Of a stretch of 64,000 nucleotides of DNA, positions 12,103 to 23,979 are shown one piece after another. Position numbers and translations under genes: made by a program. Numbering within the stretch: the first letter of the stretch is position 1; each line of letters begins with the position of its first letter. The notes under the pieces are model-generated. The model saw only the letters and a list, made by a program, of their open reading frames with translations. It did no database searches and had not been told where the DNA came from. This stretch comes from Ceratotherium simum simum (taxonomy: Eukaryota; Chordata; Mammalia; Perissodactyla; Rhinocerotidae): assembly GCF_000283155.1 (NCBI RefSeq), contig NW_004454175.1:283111-347110 (forward strand), in the 5' to 3' direction.

Positions 12103-12483
12103 CACAAAAACATAAAAAATAAAGCAATGGTTATTAACACACACTCTCTCTTTTTCAAATCAGCATTCCTGTGTTTGTTTGCTGATTGCAGCATTTGAAA
12201 ACCAAAACATTACATTAACAGGCAAGGGAAGGAAAATAAATCCCATCACTTTCTGCACTTCCAGGGTTTGACCTTTAACATTGGGCAAATTTGTAAATTT
12301 GCCGAAGTCCGGCTGGGTTGGGGGTAAGGAGAAGCCCACCTGAGCTCAGCTGGTTGTTGGACCCACCACTGAAAGTACTGGCCCATTCACCAAAGCAAAT
12401 AGAACTGAAAAGACTAAACCAAACAAAATAAAGATCTCTGATTTTTTTAAGGTCGTTCTAGGGATATTTTTTCTTCTCTTTAC

Positions 12484-12984
12484 TGACGGGTAGCTGAATG
12501 TGCCATCCCCAAATATGCCTCTTTGCTATAAGGATTATTTTGAGCTGATTATTTTTAAGTAACTGCAGATGCAGGAGAAGCTCTGAAAACAGAGTGGAAG
12601 TTACCCTTTTGTAGGCGAAATCTAAATTTACATTAGAAAGGGAGCCTGTACCAGGAAGAGATAACTTTTCACCTGAGGCACCCACCTTGGTGGAGGGGTA
12701 ACCTTCGTTTACCAAACATTCCTCTTCTCACCTTCCCTTGGAATTGCTTCCCCCTTTGAAGGCCAAGCCCTGTCCCTGTCTTAGCTCAGGATGGTATTTA
12801 AGTCTCAATCATCTGGCTGACTTTTGAGTCTCATATCTTTGTGGGCTCCCGTAAGAACATACATAATTAAAATTGTTTTATTTTTCTCCTGTTACTTTGT
12901 CTTTTATTATGGGGGGGGGGGTGTCTCAGCCAAGAACTCTACCCTAAAGGGAAGAGGGAAAATTGCTTTTCCTTCCCTCTGTCA
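12484..12984 (-). mobile_element. Solo LTR, family A, reverse strand
   Basis: Its reverse complement aligns along its length with 2925-3474 and 22358-22861. The match covers the polyadenylation region and the end with TTAAAAATAATCAG. It contains a G run near 12911. No clear target duplication remains. Confidence 0.75.
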
Positions 12985-13005
12985 CCTTGGAAAGCAGAGG
13001 GCTTA

Positions 13006-13497
13006 TGTTACCAAACCAAAATGGGTTCGCTTCTTGGTGACTTGAAATCAGTCTTCACCAGAAGTAGCTGTCACATAAAGTAGAATTTATTTGCAGCAAA
13101 TAAAGGAGACCACAGGGAATCACTTCCAAAGCCGTGGCTCCCTGAGCAAGGGAAAACCGGTGCCTTTTATTTCAGTTGGGGGATGAATATTCAAAAGGGA
13201 AGTTTCAACATCACACATGGTGGGTATTCGCTCACGTGGGTGCAGTTAAAAAACATGCTTCCACATACATCACATGTTATGGTACTATGGCCTAAGCTCT
13301 TCCTGGGGTGGAGATTTTAGCATTAAAATGAAGCAACAGTAACTTTTGGACAAATCTTGGCCCATCTGGGCAGGGTTTGGACCAGTGCAGGGTGGTTGGT
13401 GATTGCATCTCTTAACATAACTACAAAACAACTTTGAGAAACAGTTAAAAGCTTTCAAAACCTCCTTTGAGTTACTCGGGGCAGTTAGTCAGTGATG
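13006..13497 (+). mobile_element. Solo LTR, family B, with perfect 4-bp target duplication
   Basis: It starts TGTTACCAAACC and is homologous to 31115-31559. The duplication CTTA occurs at 13002-13005 and 13498-13501, a class I ERV signature. It begins 21 bp after a family A LTR. The terminal CA is changed to TG. Confidence 0.78.
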
Positions 13498-13519
13498 CTT
13501 AGCCCTTATTTCACTATGA

Positions 13520-13640
13520 TAACTCCAGAACAGTGAAATAAGTATCTCATTTCGTATATAACGGTATATACATAAAGTGATCAGTGCACACCTGGCTCCT
13601 GCTCAATAAATTACAGCTATTATCATTGTTACTAGCAGTA
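13520..13640 (+). mobile_element. MIR SINE 3' fragment
   Basis: CTGGCTCCTGCTCAATAAATT and CTATTATCATTGTTAC resemble the MIR 3' end. Confidence 0.45.
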
Positions 13641-13755
13641 TTTTATTATATCTTAAAACTCAAATGAAAATGGCCAGGACTGAAATAGAAACAGCAAAGC
13701 TCAACCCAGCTATTGCCCAGGGAAGAACTTACGTACTTGTTTTAGTCTTTTTGTT

Positions 13756-13977
13756 TTTTTTTGTTTTTTAGATTTTTATTTTATTTTTATTTTTTTTCCC
13801 CCCAAAGCCCCAGTGGATAGTTGTATGTCGTAGCTGCACATCCTTCTAGTTGCTGTATGCGGGACTCGGCCTCAGGATGAACGGAGAAGTGGTGCCTCGA
13901 TGCGCACCCGGGATCCGAACCCGGGCCACCAGCATCGCAGCGCGCGCACTTAACCACCAAGCCACAGGGCCGGCCCG
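13756..13977 (-). mobile_element. ERE SINE, reverse strand, variant subfamily
   Basis: The duplication AGTCTTTTTGTT is perfect at 13744-13755 and 13978-13989. The head differs from other copies and matches the partial element at 1-127. Confidence 0.95.
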
Positions 13978-14267
13978 AGTCTTTTTGTTAATCTTCTCTG
14001 TTTAAACCATTCTCCTCAGCCCCTTTCTTCATTTTTATATTGCTTTAAGGATACTCTATTAGTAGGGGATCAATTTTTAAATTACTTAAAATTTTATAAT
14101 CTACTCCCTTCCACCCCCATTGCTCCAGGCCTTGGCTATTTTAAAGGGTTATAGATCAGGGGCTTGGTTGTACAAATTTGCATGTTCCTAAACACTAAAT
14201 ACCTTGGTGGCTTGGTAAATTGAATAAAATTCTGTAAATTTTTAATGGATCCTCAAGATTCCAATCT

Positions 14268-14506
14268 GATTTTTGTGTGTGTGTGAGGAAGATCAGCCCT
14301 GAGCTAACATCCATGCCAATCCTCCTCTTTTTGCTGAGGAAGACTGGCCCTGGGCTAACATCCACGCCGATCCCGCTCCACTTTATGTTATATGCCACCA
14401 CAGCATGGCCTGACAAGCCATGCATCGGTGCACGCCCGGGATCCAAACACAGGCCGCCAGCAGTGGAGCGAGCACACTTAACCACTACGCCACAGGGCCG
14501 GCCCCT
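14268..14506 (-). mobile_element. ERE SINE, reverse strand
   Basis: It contains the two AGCTAACATCCA modules, CATGGCCTGACAAGCC and a GGGCCGGCCCC head. A short CAATCT flank at both ends is weak evidence for the exact boundaries. Confidence 0.88.
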
Positions 14507-14999
14507 CAATCTTACATGAAAAAGTCAAGTTTAAAAAAAAAACACTTTTGTGAATGTGTGTGTAAAAACAAAGTCTGGAAAGACATGCAATAAAATATTA
14601 ACTTTAACTCTATGTGGTAGGATAGCAGGTGCTTTGTATTTTCTCCTTATTTTACTTATTTGTTTAATACCTCAAAAATGAGGGTGAACTACTTGTATCT
14701 TTTTTTAGTAAAAATGTCCTTATGTAAATATTCTAATCTGATATCTTTAGATAAACCTACAAGAGAGAGAGCTTTCTATCTCCTTGGCCCAGTGGGTTCT
14801 TTTTGCATCTCACTAGGCTCTGAAGGAATCACACCAGTAATCCATAATGTGGACCCCTAATTCCAGCCAGGCATTTTCAAGGGGTAACCAACAAACCTGA
14901 GCACAAATGGATACCACTGCCACTGAAAAAGATCTCTGAGTTCTTGTTCTATCCGATGTGAGATGACAATTTCATCCTTGGGATTGAGACAGCCCTAAA

Positions 15000-15175
15000 T
15001 TTTAATCCGTCCCTTAGGAGTTGTATCAAGTTGGACACACGTTCCCAATCTGTAAAATGGGTCCAAGGATTCTGACTTCACAGGAGAGTCATGAGTATTA
15101 GGGATGAGTGTAAAACTCCGAACAAATTGCCTGGCAGAGCCAGGCTTCAACACATGGTAGCCATTCTTATCATTC
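15000..15175 (+). mobile_element. MIR SINE fragment, forward strand
   Basis: ATCTGTAAAATGGGTCC and CATGGTAGCCATTCTTATCA are MIR-like. Confidence 0.5.
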
Positions 15176-15639
15176 TTCTCTGTGGGTTTCCACCACCTCC
15201 CAAGTGTGAACATCTCGAAAAGGCCAGCCCTCCTACAAAGGCTTGCCAGTGGAAGGGAACCAGCCTGCACTCCTTTGGTGTTGAAATGAAGATGCATGTA
15301 CCTCTTAAGACAATACTATTTTATATATCTATATGTTTATATATAGATATATAGATATCTAAAATCTGTATTTAGTTCAGCTGCTTACAGTGATTTAGCA
15401 GCTGATTAAATGACTACCAAATCCTATGTTACTGCTAATCCCTGAAGGATTCAGCTTTTGTTCTGCCTACCTTTCCAATTTATTAACCACCTGGATTCTT
15501 AAAGACCTTCTCCCTCTCTAAATAATTAAGCTGATAAAATGCTTCTTGGGCAACGTTCGTTTTCAGATTCCTCAAGATCTCTGAATCTATTTTTTTCACA
15601 ATTGTCTTCTAAGTCTGTATCTCTAAAACTCTCAAGACT

Positions 15640-15848
15640 AAAGCCAGAGGTCTCTCAAATCAGACTGCCTCAGCTCAGATTCCAAGTCCCCATTTTCAAA
15701 CTGTGTGACAAGTTACTTGACCCCACTGTGTTTCAGTTTCCTCAGCCGTATAATAAGATAACAATAGCACCTATCCTATCTCATAAGGTAGAGTGCTTAG
15801 AACAGTCAGAGCCCAGCACACAGTAAGTAGCTATTACTATATGTGATC
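15640..15848 (+). mobile_element. MIR SINE, forward strand
   Basis: CAGTTTCCTCAGCCGTATAA, ACAATAGCACCTATCC and CAGTAAGTAGCTATTACT match the sense MIR. Confidence 0.7.
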
Positions 15849-16804
15849 AATATTATAAAAGTGAAATATACTCCACGAACATTTGAACTCCATCAGTCCA
15901 TCAGAACAGCAACTGCCTGGATGCGTGATTGTGTTTCAAATGAAAACCATTGTCAGAAAATCATTGAATACGCACACGGTTGTCATAGCGAAGAGAACAC
16001 AACACACATAGTCACTAAAGTAATTTCTGCATGAAGGACGTTACTGGAAGTTGAGTGGCAGAACATTATTCTCTCCCATGGAGAAACTTGGTTTGGGGGT
16101 TTCCAGTAAACCACAGTAGTAACTAGGTGGCTCTGCCTCCAGTCAAGTTCAGTCATCTCACACGTGTTTGAATGCTGAGTCCCTTAATACTTGCTTAATC
16201 CTCCATTTCCTCTCCTTTATCCTGGTCTCCCCTGGTAGATGTCTCCATGAGTGTGGAAGTACTTGAGGAAGACCAGCAGAAGCATACCCCACAAGGGGAC
16301 ACGTCAAAACTATTCCCTGACTATTATCGAGAAACTTGCTGAGCTGATAGAAGGCACAAACTTTCTCAGACATTCTTTGTTTCTCCCTCCCGGGCACAGT
16401 GAGTCAAAACAAGGGTCTCGCTGTGTGCCAGCACCCACGTGACTCTGTTACCAGATTTAAGTGATGACGTTGAGGATCAAACCTTTGTCTTTTGATCCTA
16501 CATTTTCCACAAACCCAACTCCCAAGGATACTGAGGATGGGCTTCAAAGATGCTCGTTTGAATTTTCACTTCTATAGTGAAATGCCCTTTGACCTAATTA
16601 CCATTATTACTCTGAGCCAGAAAAGACAAGTGGCTTTATTTGGTAATTGAGAGGAAAAAACCTGAGCCAGAAAGACCTCCTGAAATTTCACCTCAGTAAA
16701 TTGGAAGAAAAAGCCATACTCTCCTGAAGAAGATGGAGAGCAACAGCAATATTTTGGGATGGGCTGCGTGCACTGTGGAAGCACTCTGTCTAATTTTTTA
16801 TTCT

Positions 16805-16997
16805 TTTTTTTTAATTTTTCCCCCAAAGCCCCAGTAGATAGTTGTATGTCATAGCTGCACATCCCTCTAGTTGCTGTATGTGGGACGCAGCCTCAGCATG
16901 GCCTGACAAGCGGTGCGACGGTGTGCGCCTGGGATCCGAATCCGGGCCACCAGTAGCGGAGCGCGTGCACTTTAACCGCTAAGCCACGGGGCCGGCC
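16805..16997 (-). mobile_element. ERE SINE, reverse strand, perfect 15-bp target duplication
   Basis: CTAATTTTTTATTCT flanks it at 16790-16804 and 16998-17012. Confidence 0.95.
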
Positions 16998-17699
16998 CTA
17001 ATTTTTTATTCTAATAAACTTCCAGAGCTCGAGAATCCCATCGTTGGTTGTGACAGGTTGGAGGTTATGTCGGAGGAGTTTTACGTGTCTAAAGTTAATA
17101 ACAGTCTGTGGAGATTATATTTAACCAAGTGTAAACATCTGGTGTGGAAAAACAGAAAGGATCCAATGTTAGACCCAGCTGGAAAGTACCAGAACGGTTT
17201 AGCTACAGACTGCAGGGGCAGCCCAATGTCCACCTGCCTCTTCTGTGGAGATTACCAGGGTAGGTGATACCTCCAAGTGACTTTCTGCCTTCCCTGAGGA
17301 TCCAGGCTCCCAGAGAGGTTGGTTTTCCTTTCTCAAAATTCTATACTACTTATGGCCTGACATGTACATTTTATCACTTGATTTTAATACAGAATATGTA
17401 ACAAAGCGTTAAAATGGTCTAATGGGTTCTGTAGATCAGTCTTTTCTCACTACGCAGTAGCTCTGTCTTCATCAGGGTTATTGATAATATCCTTTGAACA
17501 TCCAATAACTCCACAAAAATAATAGGCACAGAGCAGCTGATACCATCAGCTTGACTGAAGTGACGATGATTCGAGATAAAAACATAAGAGTTCAAATGTC
17601 CCACCAGCTCAGCCTACTCTTTCCTACCATATGTCAAAAGGCAAACAAAACATGTGCTTCGTAACACAAAATATATTTAAACACTTAGAGATTTATTGC

Positions 17700-17812
17700 A
17701 TTATTCTAGTATGGTAGAAAGATTTATTAGCCAGGTGACCTGGTTTATAATACCGGCTCTGCAAATTATCTGTGTGACCTTGGGCAAATCACTTAACCTC
17801 TCCGTGTTATAG
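17700..17812 (+). mobile_element. MIR SINE core, forward strand
   Basis: TGTGTGACCTTGGGCAAATC followed by ACTTAACCTCTCCGTG is the MIR core. Confidence 0.75.
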
Positions 17813-19283
17813 TGTTGAGTTCAGTGAGTCAGTCATTTAACAAATCTTTCATTAGTGTGGAATGTGGTGCTAGAAAGAGGTACAAAGGTGAATCAGGTTT
17901 CCTCAATCTATTTTCCAACACTTATATTAAGGTTTTCATTTCTGCGATTTTATATTTTATTTTGAAAAGCTTTCCTTTTGTTGTTCTCTGAGTATTCCCT
18001 CTTTATAGCACTCTGTTCTTGTTTAATATCTTCTCATCTCTCTGAGGACGTGTAGTCTTTTGTTTAATGTTTATTTTTCCCTGCAGGGTCTTTGCGTTCC
18101 CAAGTTGCTTTTTCTCTATTTTTTGTTGTTTGTTTTCTGTCTGTCTTTCATATTACATGCTCTTCTCCAATGTCATCTTTAGAGTAAGGAAGAAAAGCTC
18201 ATAGGAAGCTCCGAACACTTGAGTGTAGCTTGTCAACTGATCTCACCGTAGAACAGTGGCTTTCAAAATATTGTGATCGAGTAAACAGAAAGAAATGCAT
18301 TTTAAACAATAACCCTGTGGATGTCTTAAATAAAAGTTTCACAATACTTTTTCACAATACTTCAGCAATACTTTCCTTTATTAGACGTGATACATTCTCA
18401 CATTTTCTTTTCTATTTTATGGACACAACCTACTAAATTGACTTCATGACTCAGTAATATGTTGTCACCATAAATTGAAAAGCACTGGTAGAGGTGATCT
18501 GGCTGGCTGTTTTCTTGGGGAATCCCTGGTCAGACCTCTCCTGGACTTACCAACAAGACCCAGAAGATACTTTTCCCTTTTCCTGAATGGAGAGTTCACG
18601 CCTGGCGGCCAGAGGTCTGGGAGCCAAATGGGCGTAGAAGCTGGGGGCCTTGATCATCGACGTGTGAACTGTCATTAATCACCTACTCTCAAGTGTGGAG
18701 TCCCTCGCTTCACAGGTCCTTTATGTTGCCCCCTGCAGATGCTCAACCTCCAGTCTCCAGGGAGGGGCAGCCACTCAGCGCTCCAGCGGGGGAAGGCCTG
18801 GGGCTCCAACTGCTCCTTACACTGGATTTCAACCATTCCTCCTGTTTGCCGCTCACCTGCAACCCTATGCAGAAAGGTATGCAATGTAGCTGATCCCTGA
18901 GTCTCTTGGGGAATTCTGTCCTTTAAAATGGGTCTGTTTCTTGGCGTTCCTCACTGTTGGCCAGGCAACCCATTTTCTAAGTTGGTTACCATTCCACTCC
19001 GTCTTTATCAGCTTCCAAAATGTTATTGCTTTTGTCTCCTCTCCTAACCTTTTTAATCTTGTGGTTTTCCGTTTTAAAAACAAACAAACAACAAAGGAAA
19101 CCCCTGTTACTGTGGTTTAGTGGGGTTTGGGAAAGGAGCATAGCTAATTGCTGGTATTAAAACCAACATTTTAAACTAGACTTTCATATTTTCTTTAACA
19201 TTTTTTAAATTTAATAATACAGCATAATCATTTCCCTGTGTGATTAAAAACTTGATAAGCATCACTTTAATTGCTGCTTATAT
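17813..19283. other. Intergenic, nothing assigned
   Basis: T-rich then mixed sequence with no supported gene. Overlapping short open frames near 18690-18890 on both strands have no recognisable domain. Confidence 0.4.
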
Positions 19284-19296
19284 GCCACTGTCCTTT

Positions 19297-19509
19297 TTTT
19301 TTTTTTTAAAGATTTTATTTATTTATTTTTTCCCCCAAAGCCACAGCAGATAGTTGCATGTCATAGCTGCACATCCCTCCAGTTGCTGCATGTGGGACGC
19401 GGCCCCAGCATGGCCGGAGAAGCGGTGCGTCGGTGCACGCCCGGGATCCGGACCCGGGCCGCCAGCAGCGGAGCGCGTGCACTTAACCGCTAAGCCACCG
19501 GGCCGGCCC
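19297..19509 (-). mobile_element. ERE SINE, reverse strand, perfect 13-bp target duplication
   Basis: GCCACTGTCCTTT flanks it at 19284-19296 and 19510-19522. The head is close to the consensus of the copies in this window. Confidence 0.96.
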
Positions 19510-19733
19510 GCCACTGTCCTTTCTTAATAATTTCCCCCATCATGCACATTGAGCTTGTTTCTAATTTGTCCCAATTATAAATAATACTGTAATGAACATC
19601 TTTGTGTATAAAACCATGTCCTCATTTTAGATGATTTCCTTAGAATAAATTCCCAGAAGGGAAAATATTATGTGAAAAAAGAGAATGCAGATAGATAAAA
19701 GAACAAGCAAATCCTCAGGATGGAGGTCTACCC

Positions 19734-19928
19734 CAGAGATTCTCAAATTTTAGTTGCCTCAGAATAGCCTGGAGGGCTTGTTAAAACAGCCTGCTGGCCC
19801 ATCCCCAGAGTGAATGATTCAGCAGGTCTGGGGTGGGGCCGATGATAATTTGCATTTTTAACAAGTTCCAAGGCCTTTGCTAAAGCTCCGTGGGTCTGTT
19901 GGTCGGGAACCACACTTGGAGAACACTG
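19734..19928. mobile_element. hAT-Charlie MITE-like element
   Basis: Imperfect inverted ends, CAGAGATTCTCAAA and GGAGAACACTG, surround a 195-bp body with GGAGGGCTTGTTAAAACAG and AATTTGCATTTTTAACAAG. The 8-bp flanks GTCTACCC and ATCTAAAC are diverged. Confidence 0.65.
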
Positions 19929-22353
19929 ATCTAAACCATAGACAGAAAAACAGTCTTGAACAAGAGAAGAAAAGGAGGGAAGTTAAGAATAGATGAAATT
20001 GCAGAGGTGTTTGTTAGGTGGAACCTAGGCAAGAAATTGCATCTTTATTTCTGACTGAAGTAGGAGGTGGAATCCTCAGCCAAGAAAGAAGGTAAGAGTC
20101 GAGTGAAGAGTGTGACGAAAGGAGTGAATGGTGTGGGTAAACCTCGGTGGGATTTAAGGAAAGAACTGACTTAGAACCCTATAAAGCATTAACTAGCGCA
20201 ATTGAGAATCCAGCTTAAATTAGACATCATAAATTTAGAATGATACTAGTCTTCATTGTCATATGATCTTTTACCACAGTGCTCAGCTGCCAGAGAAGCC
20301 CTAAAGGGTGAGTAGGGCAGCCGCCCAAGGGGGCGAAGGAGCTGAGAGGCCAGTGACGAGAGAGAGATCGAAGCAATGGACCCCAGGGTCTAGGCTAGAG
20401 ATAAAGCTCTAAGCATGCTGACCGACTTGCCAGAGGGCAAGAAAAGAAAGAACGGTCAAAAGGACAGCGGGTTTTGATAAAATATAAAACAGGCCTGTGG
20501 AAGTAAGCAAGTGAGAAAGCTGGAGACAAGATGGATTGTTCTTGAGTCTTGCTGTTAGAGTTGACCATTCTGCAAACGGAGCTGTTCTGAGATGTGAGAA
20601 GAGTTTGAAGCAGCCATGGAGAGCTAGGAGGATTCATACACCATCTTCTCATTTATGGGAAACCGATGGGTGTCATCTGGAGACACTGGAGTTGGCCAGG
20701 TGGTTGTGATGAGGGGCCAGGCCTGACAGGATTTATAGGTGCCGAAAGCTGCACTAAGAGTCATTCCATAGGGGCTGGAGGGTGACAAGAGTTCCCACAG
20801 AAAAGCCTGAAGTCTACAGGGTTATTTTGGTACACAGGAAACTTAGACATCTCTCAGCCAGGATGAAGGCCCACAAGAGAATGTTGATGCACTATTGTGA
20901 CCATTAATTCATTTATTCCTGTCAAGCTAGAGTGAGATGCTGCTGTTCTCCTCGATTCCCCAGGATCAGTCATTCTCAGTGCTCCAGGCAACCACTACCA
21001 ACAGGTCAGAGTTTGCACTCAAAAATGAAATTCCCTTGCCATTCTTATGCCAGGCATTGGGAATACTAATTCCCTATTCTCAAAGATCTTAATGATTGGG
21101 GTGAGGACAGTCTAGGAGACAAAATACTCTTGATGGGGGCTCACAAAAGGAATATCTAAGTCTGGAAAGGATAGAAAATGCCCTCTCAAAGGACATTCCT
21201 TTGTGAGGCAAAAGCTCTTTGAGACAGGTATTTCCTAGGAAGGACGTCCTCAAAATGCAGATAAACCACTTAAGACAAAGAGTACCTATTGTGTCTCATT
21301 GGCTGCCATTTCTGGCCTACTTTCTGAGAAAAGAAGTTAGCTTGGGGCTAAGTAAAAGGAGTAGTGGGGCAGAGGGAGACGTTTGTCACTGGGCTCCAGT
21401 CTGTGGGGCTCACTGAAAAGATGGGAGCTTTGCAGATTCCAGGGCAGCCCAGCTTGTAGGGAGAAAGAGTAAAAACAAATATGCTGCTCTTGGTTGTCAT
21501 TTAACCTACTCTGCCTTTGGAATTATCAGCCTTTCTTTTAAAGAGAAAGACACACCCTAACTCGAAAGACTTGGCCCAAAAAGAGGCGTGTAGGGGAGGA
21601 ACCAGAAAGGAGAGAAAGAGGCAGGAATGTTGGATGTGATCACCCAAAGTGTGTGGCTAGAGGAGAGCACTTATAACAAAATCCCCGAGAATCCACATTT
21701 TAGGGTGGGCAGAGGAAGCGAAACCTGCAGAGGAAACTGAAAGATTACTTGTAAAGGTGGACCTTCGTGGGTTCCTGGGGAAAGATGAGCCATTCCATAG
21801 CCAGTCTTGGGAAAGGAAAAAAGAACAAGGGATAGAGTGGATGGTGGATGGTGGAGTTTTAAGAAGGAATGAAAACCACGCTGAGTCATTGCAGAGGACA
21901 AAGAAATAAAGACCAATAAGTAGCTGGGCTGGGCTATTAGAGCCACTGAGGAATTGCAAATAGGGAAACTATAGAGTTGTGTGTGTGTTAAAAACACTTG
22001 CTGGCTGGGAAGAAACTGGATGTGGGTGGGTTGGTGGTCATGAGACCAGAGGGAGGGAGATAATTCAGCCTCTTCATCTCCTTCAGTCTTTGTCCATCAT
22101 TTTCTCTCTTCCTCTTCCTATCACGGGGCGGGGGGGGGGGGGGAGGCCTAGCATAGAAACTCATTTTTCCTCCCAGGCTCTGTGGATTGATTCTTCCTTT
22201 TTACAGTTGTCAGAAACAAAAGTGACAATCTCACTCAAAGAAAAGAAGACTGTTAGAACAGGGCTGTTTTAAGTACTGTAACCAAGAAACTCTCTGGCTG
22301 CCCTGGCGTCCCCAGGGATTCTTCATCTTAATTCATTCAACATTTACTATATG
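19929..22353. other. Intergenic, nothing firm assigned
   Basis: Purine-rich on the + strand with several short open frames. Parts of 20680-20780 resemble the old unassigned repeat at 22862-23830. Confidence 0.4.
22130..22143. repeat. 14-base G homopolymer
   Basis: It is preceded by GGGGC. It is a likely sequencing-length uncertainty and a G-quadruplex-prone tract. Confidence 0.85.
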
Positions 22354-22357
22354 TCAG

Positions 22358-22861
22358 TGTGGGGGAGGAAAAATAATTTTCCCTCTGCCTTTGTAGGTTC
22401 TTGGCTGAGACCTCTCCCCCTTGTAATAAAAAGACAGATTAACAGGACAAAATTTAACATTACATACATTCCTACATACGGGAGTCCCATAAAGATAGGA
22501 GGCTGAAAGAAGTGACCAGAGCAGGAAACTTGTACACCTTTTAGACAAAGAAACAATAAATTTGTGAAGAATTGACAAGACAAAGGGGTTTGGGCTTGGG
22601 GTGGTAAAATGGCGAAGTAACAAGGTTTGTTTATACAGCTTTCTTGGCCCTAAATTCCTGTCTCTGGTGATAAGCATGCCTTCTAACCTCTTGGTACAGA
22701 CAGGGTAATTTTCACATGGGATATTTATCTCCCACTTTCAGGGGGACAAAGGAGGGTCAGAGGGTACTTCTCGCACCAGCTGTTTCTCAATTACCTTTAG
22801 TTTAAAATAATCAATATGCCAAAGTGGCATCTTTTGGGGTGACATATTCTGAACCCCTACA
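22358..22861 (+). mobile_element. Solo LTR, family A
   Basis: It is 504 bp with TG...CA ends. The 4-bp flanks TCAG and CCAG differ at one base. It sits inside an older dispersed repeat that resumes on its right side. Confidence 0.75.
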
Positions 22862-22937
22862 CCAGCCACGGTACTAAGATGAGAGCCATGAATAAGACAG
22901 ATAGGGTCTTTGCTCTCCTAGAGTTTACATTCTAGGT

Positions 22938-22981
<44 letters not shown>

Positions 22982-23830
22982 GGGAGTAGTGGGTGAGACA
23001 AATTGTAAACAAATAACCATGAAAATTTCAGATTCTGAGAGGAGCTGTGAAGAAAACAAATAGGTTCCTGAGACAAAACATAATAGGGTTTAGGAGAGGC
23101 TTCTCTGAATGTAATATAGAGCCTAGGGGAGGTGACACAAATTTAGAGAGATTTGAAGGCTGAGAAGGAATCAGAGTACAAAGATCTTTTCATGCAGACA
23201 GAAGAGCACATGCAAAAGCCTGGAGGTGGTTATGAGTATGAGGTTCCTGTGGTAAGATCACATTGAGCGAGGTTGTCTTTGGTGTAGGATGACATGGAGG
23301 AGGTAGACGGGCTGGAGCATGCAGGACCTGGAGCAGTGGAAAGCTAATAAAGGGCTTTTTAAAGAGGAGAATAAACCAAGTTACTTTTTTAAAAAAAACC
23401 GCTCGTTGACTCCTATGTAGATGTAATTTAGGAAGTCACTGGAGCATCCAGAGAGGTGATGGTAATCTAGACCAGAACGATGCAGCGGAGATGGAGAGAA
23501 GAGGATGGATTCGTGATACGCTTGTGGAAGTGGAATCAACAGTATTTGGTGACAGATTGGGTGTGAGAAATAAGGGACAGAGAGGAATCAAGAATAACAC
23601 TCGGGTCTTTGGCTTGGGTAGATAATGATGCCATTTACTGAGGTGGAAAGATTTGGAGATGAATGGATTTTGAGGAGGGAGTCAAGAGATCCATTATTGA
23701 TATATTCAAAATAACATCAAGTATGAATATTGATATATTCAAAATGACATCAACATATGAGTTTGGAGGCAAAGTCTTGGCTGGAGATACAATTTTGGGA
23801 GTTACAGGATATAATGGCACCATTGGCCAT
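22862..23830 (+). repeat. Ancient dispersed repeat, class not assigned
   Basis: Segments such as TAGAGTTTACATTCTAGGTAG, GCTGTGAAGAAAACAAATAG, GAGGTGACACAAATTTAG and CATGCAAAAGCCTGGAGGTG recur in mammals as one old element. It is interrupted by a GT repeat and preceded by the LTR insertion. Its first bases lie left of 22358. A second piece of the same family is at about 30880-31114. Confidence 0.5.
22941..22980. repeat. (GT)20 microsatellite
   Basis: It is an uninterrupted run of 20 GT units, so it is likely polymorphic. Confidence 0.95.
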
Positions 23831-23979
23831 GAATTCAGATCATCTGTTCCTCAAAAACAGGCTGATAAAGTCACACCTTTGCTAATTTAACAATATGTCA
23901 TCCCTTGTGCCATCTTTCAGTTAATCCCCACATTCCACAGACAATCACTATTCTGATTTCTATTGCCATAGTTTCATTT

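Larger units (their letters stand above)
14513..16789. other. Intergenic, MIR fragments and unassigned sequence
   Basis: Apart from the two MIR pieces listed, no repeat or gene is recognised. The open frames are short and lack domain features. Confidence 0.45.

Noticed and set aside
18675..18893. Overlapping short open frames on both strands as a small gene
   Set aside because: They are under 70 codons, have no domain, no splice structure and no promoter or polyadenylation context.
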